64,000 bases of DNA from assembly GCA_015143295.1 (NCBI GenBank), contig CM026574.1:8682938-8746937 (forward strand). The letters run 5' to 3'. Under the pieces are notes generated by a model. The model saw only the letters and a list, made by a program, of their open reading frames with translations. It was not told where the DNA came from and did not search any database. The stretch's first letter is position 1. Every line of letters begins with the position of its first letter. Origin of the DNA: Tetracentron sinense. Taxonomy: Eukaryota > Streptophyta > Magnoliopsida > Trochodendrales > Trochodendraceae. This document shows, in pieces, positions 53,421 through 64,000 of this stretch. A program made the translations under genes and the position numbers.

Positions 53421-56009
53421 CAAAGCCCCATGGGCTCAAGGCCCGTCTCAAGTCCAAAACTTCAAAAAAAATTTTAATTAAAACCTTGTTTGGGCCCAAG
53501 CATGGGCCCACTTAGCCCAACCCAAGAGGGGCCCACTTGCTTTTTCAAAATTTGAATTTGGGAGTCAACTCCAAGTAGGGTAAAACTCTTTTTGCTTTAC
53601 CCTACATAGGTGAGGGTAGACCCAAAAAAATATGAAAAACAAAAGTTAAAATTCAAAAAAAAAAAAAAAAAAAAAAACTCTTCCCAACAAGGAAAAAATG
53701 AAAGAATGAAAAAAGAAAAGAAAAGTGATGATAAGGGGTTTTTTTCCCAACAAGGAAAAAAAAAAAAAAAAAGTGATGATAAGGGGTTTGATTGGGCACC
53801 AACCCCACATGGCAAGACCCACACACGGGTTGGGCCCAAGCAACCAAAAAAAAAGGGTTGTTTAAAAAGAAAGAGGCCTGGCACTATTCATCATCTCCCT
53901 CACAGAGATGAGGACGCTGCCACACTCCTGCCTCTGCCCTGCCGCCTGTCCGTAGTGTTCCCCATGCCATCCCGTGATCTTCATCCCTTCGGCCATCCTT
54001 CTCCTCTTCTATTTAACACCACCACATCCGCTGTGTCAAGGGGGCTTAAAAAAAAAAACACAGTAGCCTTCCCATTCAGCCCGTCCACTCACCTATATTC
54101 CATTAACCCTTACATTAGGATACCCCTAAGCCATCACCATTTTCCTCAAAAAAACTCCCATGATGCCCACTCTGCACTAAGACCCGATTTCAAAGAAAAA
54201 AACGGTGCAAACTTCATACAACCAATCCGTCTCACCCCCCATCCTCATAACCACTCGGCCTTCATTGGATTAGGCCTTAGACCACTCCCAAATACCACCA
54301 TTGCAACCACCTAACCTCACCATCCGCCACCATGACCATTGTTGAATTTTTTTTTTGCAAAAATTACAGTGAACTTGTCCCCCTTGGGCCAGCCATCCAC
54401 CCCTCTCCAACCCTTGAAACTTCACATAATCAAACCATAGGTCGCCCCGGATCATCCTCGCGCATCTCCAAGCCTGCCTCCAACCGAGTTCAATTGCCAC
54501 CGCAGCATATCGCCGAGCCTCCGCCACGAGTACACGACAGAGGGTATACCCCTTCTCATTTTTTGCTGCTATTTTTTTATTATTGTAAGGGACCCCTGGT
54601 CCCATTCCAGGGGGTCCCCATTCTGTTTTTTTTTTAATTTTTAGTAGCTCAAAAAAAAACAACAGTAGGGCGGGTTTTCCCTTTGGTACGTGGCCACAAG
54701 CACCACCACCCCCCACCATGGCGATCTTCCACGGAGGTCTGGGGGGCCCTCAATCCATGAGGAAGCCCCCTGGACCTCACTGGTTCAATCACAACAGCCC
54801 CAAACCAAGGTTTTTCAAAACAAAATTTCAGAAAAACCCAGTTCAGCTAGCCGCCTGTACCCCCGGTTTAACCATGGTTAGACCCGGCCTTAGTGAAAAC
54901 CGAGGCCATGGGTAGATTCACCATACTCCAGGCTATCCCCTTCCAATATTTCAGCCCCTAACTCGCACTCTAACCATAGTTAAATCGACCCTAAAGTGGG
55001 GTCGACAGTGTAAAAATCTGTGCGAGGAAGCAACTTTGGGCCTCTGTGGGGCCCACATCCGACCTCCCATTGGGCCCCACAAGATCCCAAATTGTTTCCC
55101 TCATAGTAGGATTCGCTACCATGGTCTCAGATCCCCCAGGGGTTGAGCCCATCAGCGGAAAAATTGCCGCAAAGTTTGGAAAAAAATCTGTTTTGGTGGA
55201 ATCGTCATTTTATGTGGTGTTTTTCGGGGCAACTATGGGGCACTGTGGGGCCCACATACGGCATCCCCTTGGGTCCCACAAGGGCCCAAATTGTTCCTCA
55301 CATAGCAGGCTACCCAATGGTGGTCTCGGATTCCCGCGATTCCCCCGTTAACCATAGTTAAATTCATGTTAACTATAGTTAAAAATTTGATGGAAATTTG
55401 GAGTTTTTTGCAATTTCGGATATTTGTGGGGGCCCAGACCGGGTAGGAGGCCAGTCTAGGCCCTGCCACGGACCTTGGGACCACTTTTGCTTTAGTCGGC
55501 CCCTTAACCATGATTAAACTCACCCGTGGTTAACATTTAACCATGGTTAAGCGGCCCATGACCTAGCAAAAATTCTGAAAAAATCATCGAAAAATCATAA
55601 ATATTACATGGAATCCAGAAATATCTTCAATTGCATTTTTTACCATAGTTAAGACGCTTAATCAGAGTCGACCCCATTTTTGACCCTTAATCACGGGTAA
55701 AAAATCCAGACCCGGAAAAAATCTAGAAAAATGCTCAAAAAATCCAAAATATTAGGAGAAACCCAAAAATGGTCTCTTTTGACCATTTAACCATGGTTAA
55801 GACCCTTAACCATAGTGACCTCCCCTCCTTAACCGTGGTTAAGCACCTTTGACCGCTGGGAAAAATCTGAGAAAATTCCAAAAAAATCATAAAAATTTAA
55901 AAAGACCAAAAAATCTGATATTGAACTTTTTAACCATGGTTAGCACCCCTAACTAGGGTTAATCACCTTTCTTAACCCCGGTTAGTAACCCTAACCCTCG
56001 GTTAAGACA

Positions 56010-56215
56010 CCCTGGGCCTACCGGGCCTCACCCCTTGGCCTACCGAGCTTAATCTCGGCCTACCGGGCCAAACCCTGGCCTACCGGGCTCATCCTTGGCC
56101 TACCGGGCTTAATCTCGGCCTACTGGGCCCAAACTAGCCTACCGGGCTTCACCCTCGGCCTACTGGGCCCAACTCTAGTCTATCGGACTTACCTTAGGCC
56201 TACCGGGCCTAATAC
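56010..56215 (+). repeat. Minisatellite GGCCTACCGGGC in LTR copy 1
   Basis: Ten units of about 20 bp, each with CCTACCGGGC or a close variant. The second LTR (about 61945-62125) has nine, lacking one internal unit. Confidence 0.8.
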
Positions 56216-56674
56216 CAAGCACTTGACCAACCCGGTCAACCACCCCTAGCCTCCCGGCTAGACCCTAAGCCACCCTTGGTGCACACACCCCTAACCTTGG
56301 CACGGGCTCATGTGCCAGAACTACGCTCGGTCTGATCTGACCCCAATGTGAGTACGTAGGCAGCCCAACCCGGGTTCGACCCTAGTCTAGGATTTTCTCC
56401 TTCTTAGATTAGCATTATCTTAAATACTTAAGGCATTTGATTAAATGTGAGATTAATTTGGCTTAACCCTAGCAAGTAGGGAACCACTGAAAGTGGAAGT
56501 GTCGGGGTGCCTAACCCCTTCCCCGGACTTAACCGAACCTCTTACCTTAATCTCTGATCACAAACCAAGACCTTATCCAAATCCCGGGGACTTATTCCTT
56601 CCGAATGAATAGGTGGCGACTCTATACTACCCCGTGAGATGCAAACCAGGGTTTCACCAAAACACGCGCTCACA

Positions 56675-58101
56675 AAACTGTTTCTCTGATTTGTTAAATT
56701 GAATGGTCGAGAAATCAGGTTTCATTCTATTTGAAAGATGATGACATTGCACTAGCTCTATATGATAGTTGAAATTGCACCAAAGATTGTCGTAATTGGG
56801 GAGAAATCAGGTTTTATCCTATTTGAAAGATGATGACATTGCACTAGCTCTATATGATAGTTGAAATTGCACCTAAGATTGTCGTAATTGGGGAAACTAG
56901 AGCGTTGATCATGTTTAGAAAACTTCATATAAGATTTCCCTATTTTCGTCGGTGCTTCTTTCGTTGAACTATGATACGGACCTGACCAATGCGTCAAAAG
57001 GCCCCATGATTGATGGAACACGTCAAATCAAAACCTTATATCTATTTAGGACCGTAACAGATTATCAAGCTTCTGGAGTTTACTTCTTTGGCGGCTTTCA
57101 CTATAGCGGTAGGTAGCCCTTTTTCTTACATGGGACAGCTCATACTCTGCTATTGGTAGCCTTTTTCTCTATTTTTTGAGATAGCTCTCTCTGCTCTAGG
57201 TGGCTCTTTTGGTGCCTCGAACATGAGATGCGGAGGTGGTTCTAATACCAAATAATATGAACTTGATCAATACGCCAAAAGTTGCAGGACTAATGTAGCG
57301 TGTCAAATCAATCTATTTAGGACTGTAACTTACTTGTGGTATTATTAGGATCAAAACAATATGTTGTGTAAGCACTAGTTTTTTTTTTAATTTTTAAATT
57401 CTACCATGGTGTTGTAGATCTCTGCCATGTTGCTATCTCCTTCGTTTGACTTCTTCTCGATTCTTGGATTGACTTCTTCACTATTTGTCATCACCTCTTA
57501 CGGTATCGGGTATTCATTCTTCCGAAAGAGCTGACGGGTTTCAAAAGCAACTTAATAATGAAAATTTTCAAATGATTTGGATTCTTTTGATTCAGATATT
57601 TGTTTCAGATATTTGTTTGACAATTTATAATTTTCTAATATTTTATGGGTGGTGCTACACGCACCCCAACATTTACTGTAAAACACCAAATTTCAGAAAA
57701 AATCAAAAAATTAAAAATAGGAAGACAAAAATAGCCCTCTTCTCCATCTTCCTTGCAGAGTTACAGGTATACTCACCAGAGGTGAAAACTCTATTTTCTT
57801 TTTCTTGTTGAACTAAAGGAAAGATTTAAACTCTTACCTTACCAGTGTATAATTTATTCGAGGTGTTCATCATGAAGATCCATTTCGTTCCATTGAATCC
57901 CTTTTTGTATCAAGAAGTTCTCCTGTTTGTTTGTGCACAATTTTTCCTTCAACATTTATGTATTTAGAGTGTTCCCTCGCTGGCTTATCTTAGTAAAGAG
58001 TGATTGCAACAAGAAGACAAGCATGTAAGAACCCGAACTATCATTCAAGTACGGGAATGAATAACTGCAATGTTATCAATGCTGGAGTTCGATTTCGTTG
58101 T
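56675..58101 (+). repeat. Host-flank segment R, copy 1
   Basis: Begins AAACTGTTTCTCTGATTTG and is nearly identical to 62584-64000. It includes a 92-bp tandem duplication (units from 56709 and 56801). I recognise no gene. The true end of the shared segment cannot be seen because copy 2 runs off the window. Confidence 0.8.
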
Positions 58102-59074
58102 AGTTTTTTTTTTTTTAGCTTGTTTTTTTCATTCTTGGATTATAGGTTAAATTTGGCATTCAGAGCAAGAAAAAACATACATATCCAAGATATTTAATGC
58201 TTGTTGCCGAAGCTTTGATCTTGGGCACTCTTTGAGATCAATTTCTTTGTGACACCCCTGTGTGTCATTGGCATCCCAGGTGAGCGTCAACATAATGCAC
58301 TTTGTCGACACCTCGCATATCGGACATCCTGTGTGTTCCATGACAACCTCGTCACACTGCAGCCCTACCTCCTGCATGTCCCCCTTTGTGACACCCTAGT
58401 GTGTCCTTGGCATCCCAGGTGAGCGTTGACATAATACACTTTGTCGACACCTCACATGCTGGACATCCCGTGTGTATCTTTAAAGTGTACACCACCCGCA
58501 TGTCCCCTTTTTGTCACCTCCGTGTGTCCTTGGCATACCAGGTGAGCATCGACATAATGCACATTGCCGACACCTCGCATGCCTGACATCCCGTGTGCAC
58601 CTTTACAGTGTGCACCACCTGCATGTCCTTCTCTTCGACACCCCGTGTGTCATTGGCATCCCAGGTGAGCGTCGACATAACACACTTTGTCGACACCATG
58701 AATGCCCAGCACCCTGTGTGTTCTCGACATAACACATTTTATCGACACTGTGAATGTCCAACACCCCGTGTGTTCTCGACACTCCATGTGTCTTCTGATC
58801 GATTCGGTTAATATCCCCCGGGAAACACCATTTCGATCAGCCCTCCTGCCACTTCCGAGCGACACTTTCTTCCGGCTAGCACCTCAGGGCCACTCCATCC
58901 CGGCATCATGTTCTTCCCCGGCTACTCGCAGTAGTCTTCATCACTTCACCGTACTCACCATTTACACAGCATGCATATCATCACTCCTAACACCCATCTC
59001 GGTATAAAAATAAGATGTTTCCAGTCTTTGCCGTTCAATCGCCATCATAGCACTCTCCGGCAAAGAGGGGCAGC
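58102..59074 (+). mobile_element. Retrotransposon 3' untranslated region with minisatellite and polypurine tract
   Basis: Four units of about 125-140 bp (each with GTGTGTC(C/A)TTGGCATCCCAGG and TTTGTCGACACC) span 58250-58690, then two half units to about 58795. The segment ends CAAAGAGGGGCAGC (59061-59074), a polypurine tract directly before the second LTR. Tandem repeats in this position are characteristic of Tat-lineage Gypsy elements. Confidence 0.75.
58250..58795 (+). repeat. Minisatellite, ~125-140-bp unit
   Basis: Units start near 58250, 58389, 58513 and 58638. The last two partial units (CATAACACA...GAATGTCCAACACCC) are about 57 bp. Confidence 0.8.
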
Positions 59075-62000
59075 TGTAAGCACCCAATTTGTACACCCTA
59101 CTTAACCATGGTTAACCTCCGTTAACCGTGGTTATTCTCGGCCAAAACCTAGTAGCCCTAGGTAGATGATAATCCAAGCCCTAGTAGCCTTAGGTAGACC
59201 CTAATCTAAACCCTAGGTCTAACCCTAGTCTAATCCTAAGCCAAACCCTAGGTAGTGTCCTAAGCCTTAGTTTAACCCTACCTAAACCTTAGGACTAACC
59301 CTAGGTAAACCCTAGACCTAACCCTAGGTCTAACCCTAGCCTAGCCCTAGCCCGAGCCCTAGGCAAAGCCCCATGGGCTCAAGGCCCGTCTCAAGTCCAA
59401 AACTCCAAAAAAAAATTTAATTAAAACCTTGTTTGGGCCCACTTAGCCCAACCCAAGAGGGGCCCACTTGCTTTTTCAAAATTTGAATTTGGGAGTCAAC
59501 TCCAAGTAGGGTAAAACTCTTTTTGCTTTACCCTACATAGGTGAGGGTAGACCCAAAAATATGAAAAACAAAAGTTAAAATTCAAAAAAAAAAACAAAAA
59601 AAAAAACTCTTCCCAACAAGGAAAAAATGAAAGAAGGAAAAAAGAAAAAAAAAGTGATGATAAGGGGTTTTTTTCCCAACAAGGAAAAAAAAAAGTGATG
59701 ATAAGGGGTTTGATTGGGCACCAACCCCACATGGCAAGATCCACACACGGGTTGGGCCCAAGCAACCAAAAAAAAAGGGTTGTTTAAAAAGAAAGAGGCC
59801 TGGCACTATTCATTATCTCCCTCACAGAGATGAGGACGCTGCCACACTCCTACCTCTGCCCTGCCGCCTGTCCGCAGTGTTCCCCATGCCATCCCGTGAT
59901 CTTCATCCCTTCGGCCATCCTTCCCCTCTTCTATTTAACACCACCACATCCGCTGTGTCAAGGGGGCTTCAAAAAAAAAACACAGTAGCCTTCCCATTCA
60001 GCCCATCCACTCACCTATATTCCATTAACCCTTACATTTGGATACCCCTAAGCCATCACCATTCTCCTCATTCTTCCATTCTCCTCAAAAAAACTCCCAT
60101 GATGCCCACTGTGCACTAAGACCCGATTTCAAAGAAAAAAACGGTGCAAACTTCATACAACCAATCCGTCTCACCCCCCATCCTCATAACCACTCGGCCT
60201 TCATTGGATTAGGCCTTAGACCACTCCCAAATACCACCATTGCAACCACCTAACCTCACCATCCGCCACCACGACCACTGTTGAAATTTTTTTTTTGCAA
60301 AAATTACAGTGAACTTGTCCCCCTTGGGCCAGCCATCCACACCTCTCCAACCCTTGAAACTTCACATAATCAAACCATAGGTCGCCTCGGATCATCCTCG
60401 AGCATCTTCATGCCTGCCTTCAACCGAGTTCAATTGCCACCGCAGCATATCGCCGAGCCTCCGCCACGAGTACACGACAGAGGGTATACCCCTTCTCATC
60501 TTTTGCTGCTATTTTTTTATTATTGTAAGGGACCCCTGGTCCCATTCCAGGGGGTCCCCATTCTGTTTTTTTTTTAATTTTTAGTAGCTCAAAAAAAAAC
60601 AACAGTAGGGCGGGTTTTCCCTTTGGTGCGTGGCCACAAGCACCACCACCCCCCACCATGGCGATCTTCCACGGAGGTCTGGGGGGCTCTCAATCCATGA
60701 GGAAGCCCCCTGGACCTCACTGGTTCAATCACAACAGCCCCAAACCAAGGTTTTTCAAAACAAAATTTCAGAAAAACCCAGTTCAGCTAGCCGCTTGTAC
60801 CTCCGGTTTAACCATGGTTAGACCCAGCCTTGGTGAAAACCGAGGCCATGGGTAGATTCACCATACTCCAGGCTATCCCCTTCCAATATTTCAGCCCCTA
60901 ACTCGCACTCTAACCATAGTTAAATCGACCCCAAAGTGGGGTCGACAGTGTAAAAATCTGTGCGAGGAGGCAACTTTGGGCCTCTGTGGGGCCTACATCC
61001 GACCTCCCCTTGGGTCCCACAAGGGCCCAAATTGTTCCCCTCATAGTAGGCTTCGCTACCATGGTCTCAGATCCCCCAGGGGTTGAGCCAATCAGCGGAA
61101 AAATTGCCGCAAAGTTTGGAAAAAAATCTGTTTTGGTGGAAATCGTCATTTATGTGGTGTTTTTCGGGGCAACTATGGGGCACTGTGGGGCCCACATACG
61201 GCATCCCCTTGGGTCCCACAAGGGCCCAAATTGTTCCTCACATAGCAGGCTACGCAATGGTGGTCTCGGATTCCCGCGATTCCCCCGTTAACCATAGTTA
61301 AATTCATGTTAACTATGGTTAAAAATTTGATGGAAATTTGGAGTTTTTTGCAATTTCGGATATTTGTGGGGGCCCAGACTGGGTAGGAGGCCAGTCTAGG
61401 CCCTGCCACGGACCTTGGGACCACTTTTGCTTCAGTCGGCCCCTTAACCATGGTTAAACTCACCCGTGATTAACATTTAACCATGGTTAAGCGGCCCATG
61501 ACCTAGCCAAAATTCTGAAAAAATCATAAATATTACATGGAATCCAGAAATATCTTTAATTGTATTTTTTACCATGGTTAAGACGCTAAATCAGAGTCGA
61601 CCCCATTTTTGACCCTTAATCACGGGTAAAAAATCCAGACCCGGAAAAAATCTAGAAAAATGCTCACAAAATCCAAAATATTAGGAGAAACCTAAAACTG
61701 GTCTCTTTTGACCATTTAACCATGGTTAAGACCCTTAACCATGGTGACCTCCCCTCCTTAACCGCGGTTAAGCATCTTTGACCGCTGGGAAAAATCCGAG
61801 AAAATCCAAAAAAAATCAGAAAAATTCAAAAAGACCAAAAAATCTGATATTGAACTTTTTAACCATGGTTAGCACCCCTAACTAGGGTTAATCACCTTTC
61901 TTAACCCCGGTTAGCAACCCTAACCCTCGGTTAAGACACCCTGGGCCTACCGGGTCTCACCCCTTGGCCTACTGAGCTTAATCTCGGCCTACCGGGCCAA

Positions 62001-62588
62001 ACCCTGGCCTACCGGGCTCATCCTTGGCCTACCGGGCCCAAACTAGCCTACCGGGCTTCACTCTCGGCCTACTGGGCCCAACTCTAGTCTATCGGACTTA
62101 CCTTAGGCCTACCAGGCCCAATACCAAGCACTTGACCAACCCGGTCAACCACCCCTAGCCTCCGGCTAGACCCTAAGCCACCCTTGGTGCACACACCCCT
62201 AGCCTTGGCACGGGCTCATGTGCCAGAACTACGCTCGGTCTGATCTGACCCCAATGTGAGTACGTAGGCAGCCCAACCCGGGTTCGACCCTAGTCTAGGA
62301 TTTTCTCCTTCTTAGATTAGCATTATCTTAAATACTTAAGGCATTTGATTAAATGTGAGATTAATTTGACTTAACCATAGCAAGTAGGGAACCACTGAAA
62401 GTGGAAGTGCCGGGGTGCCTAACCCCTTCCCCGGACTTAACCGAACCTCTTACCCTGATCTCTGATCACAAACCAAGACCTTATCCAAATCCCGGGGACT
62501 TATCCCTTCCGAATGAATAAGTGACAACTCTATACTACCCCGTGAGATGCAAACCAGGGTTTCACCAAAACCCCGCACTCACAAAACT
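59075..62588 (+). mobile_element. Second LTR copy, 3,509 bp, followed by AAACT
   Basis: TGTAAGCACCC ... GCACTCACA (59075-62583), then AAACT at 62584-62588. It differs from copy 1 by scattered substitutions and a few small indels. Upstream is the polypurine tract rather than AAACT, as expected for a true 3' LTR. Confidence 0.85.
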
Positions 62589-64000
62589 ATTTCTCTGATT
62601 TGTTAAATTGAATGGTCGAGAAATCAGGTTTCATTCTATTTGAAAGATGATGACATTGCACTAGCTCTATATGATAGTTGAAATTGCACCAAAGATTGTC
62701 GTAATTGGGGAGAAATCAGGTTTTATCCTATTTGAAAGATGATGACATTGCACTAGCTCTATATGATAGTTGAAATTGCACCTAAGATTGTCGTAATTGG
62801 GAAAACTAGAGCGTTGATCATGTTTAGAAAACTTCATATAAGATTTCCCTATTTTCGTCGGTGCTTCTTTCGTTGAACTATGATACGGACCTGACCAATG
62901 CGTCAAAAGGCCCCATGACTGATGGAACGCGTCAAATCAAAACCTTATATCTATTTAGGACCGTAACAGATTATCAAGCTTCTGCAGTTTACTTCTTTGG
63001 CGGCTTTCACTATAGCGGTAGGTAGCCCTTTTTCTTACATGGGACAGCTCATACTCTGCTATTGGCAGCCTTTTTCTCTATTTTTTGAGATAGCTCTCTC
63101 TACTCTAGGAGGCTCTTTTCGTGCCTCGAACATGAGATGTGGAGGTGGTTCTAATACCAAATAATATGGACTTGATCAATACGCCAAAAGTTGCAGGACT
63201 AATGTAGCGTGTCAAATCAAGCCATGTATCTATTTAGGACGGTAACATACTTGTGGTATTATTAGGATCAAAACAATATGTTGTGTAAGCACTAGTTTTT
63301 TTTTTAATTTTTAAATTCTACCATGGTGTTGTAGATCTCTGCCATGTTGCTATCTCCTTCGTTTGACTTCTTCTCGATTCTTGGATTGACTATTTCACTA
63401 TTTGTCATCACCTCTTACGGTATCGGGTATTCATCCTTCCGAAAGAGCTGACGGGTTTCAAAAGCAACTTAATAATGAAAATTTTCAAATGATTTGGATT
63501 CTTTTGATTCAGATATTTGTTTGACAATTTATAATTTTCTAATATTTTATGGGTGGTGCTACACGCACCCCAACATTTACTGTAAAACACCAAATTTCAG
63601 AAGAAATCAAAAAATTAAAAATAGGAAGACAAAAATAGCCCTCTTCTCCATCTTCCTTGCAGAGTTACAGGTATACTCACCAGAGGTGAAAACTCTATTT
63701 TCTTTTTCTTGTTGAACTAAAGGAAAGATTTAAACTCTTACCTTACCAGTGTATAATTTATTCGAGGTGTTCATCATGAAGATCCATTTCGTTCCATTGA
63801 ATCCCTTTTTGTATCAAGAAGTTCTCCCGTTTGTTTGTGCACAATTTTTCCTTCAACATTTATGTATTTAGAGTGTTCCCTCGCTGGCTTATCTTAGTAA
63901 AGAGTGATTGCAACAAGAAGACAAGCATGTAAGAACCCGAACTATCATTCAAGTACGGGAATGAATAACTGCAATGTTATCAATGCTGGAGTTCGATTTC
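62584..64000 (+). repeat. Host-flank segment R, copy 2 (runs off the window)
   Basis: Matches 56675-58101 nearly base for base, including the 92-bp duplication. It is still matching at the last base of the window. Confidence 0.85.

Larger units (their letters stand above)
53133..56679 (+). mobile_element. Solo-type LTR (Tat-like Gypsy), 3,537 bp, with AAACT duplication
   Basis: AAACT at 53133-53137 and 56675-56679 flanks TGTAAGCACCC ... GCGCTCACA (53138-56674). The LTR holds degenerate AACCCTAGG arrays (53210-53410), many TTAACCATGGTTAA palindromes and a GGCCTACCGGGC minisatellite (56010-56215). No primer-binding site or gag follows; the next sequence is shared with the flank of the second LTR. 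Confidence 0.85.

Noticed and set aside
53610..54314. 234-codon open frame
   Set aside because: It opens through A-runs inside the LTR, gives low-complexity lysine then proline-rich sequence, and the equivalent frame in the second LTR is broken.
54270..54719. 149-codon minus-strand open frame in the LTR
   Set aside because: No domain seen; the corresponding stretch of the other LTR copy keeps only part of it. It is likely accidental in GC-richer LTR sequence.
58250..58795. CRISPR-like array
   Set aside because: Units are long (about 125-140 bp) and diverged without unique spacers; this is a minisatellite in a plant retroelement.

Overview
This is plant nuclear DNA, AT-rich and dominated by transposable elements. 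The evidence is: one gene with 14 exons and GT-AG introns; Copia and Gypsy LTR retrotransposons; LINE remnants; a tRNA-derived SINE with a poly(A) tail; and several MITEs. The single cellular gene encodes a protein that lines up end to end with the angiosperm SET/MYND protein ASHR1. I read the source as a flowering plant with a large, repeat-expanded genome, but cannot name the species.

Layout. Positions 1-15136 are intergenic. They hold small foldback elements (982-1150, 1660-1798), then nested LTR debris (about 3371-12640): a Copia solo-LTR-like block, a minus-strand Copia LTR broken by a Gypsy LTR, and a plus-strand Copia with 5' LTR, primer-binding site and broken gag. Two long foldback elements (14200-14600, 14614-15004) end about 130 bp before the gene's start codon. 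The ASHR1-like gene runs from 15137 to 49337 on the + strand. Its 14 coding exons total 1446 nt (481 codons plus stop), about 4% of the 34.2-kb span, and every splice phase closes without a stop.

The three largest introns are transposon dumps. Intron 1 (15.4 kb) holds LINE fragments, a hAT-like element, repeats with GATATC-type termini, a complete SINE with 16-bp target-site duplication, a truncated LINE, and a Copia RT/RNase H remnant split by a 1.5-kb solo LTR. It also has a Tourist-type MITE. Intron 2 (9.8 kb) contains a 7.1-kb deleted Gypsy element on the minus strand with both LTRs; a 1-kb Mutator-like element with a 9-bp duplication is nested in it. Intron 3 carries another copy of that 1-kb family. 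Exons 4-11 are compact, with introns of 80-414 bp.

Downstream, 49338-53132 is intergenic repeat material: a primer-binding site at 51457, a 149-bp MITE and a 0.73-kb terminal-inverted-repeat element. From 53133 to the window end lies an unusual duplication. A 3.5-kb LTR flanked by the direct repeat AAACT is followed by host flank, then a minisatellite-bearing retrotransposon 3' end with polypurine tract. After that come a second copy of the LTR and a second copy of the same host flank. This fits a Tat-type Gypsy insertion that underwent tandem duplication and LTR-LTR recombination.

No bacterial-type system, CRISPR array, rRNA or tRNA gene was seen. The most notable points are an intact chromatin-type gene stretched over 34 kb of transposons, the duplicated solo-LTR structure, and a recurring element design with short palindromic motifs arrayed near the termini.
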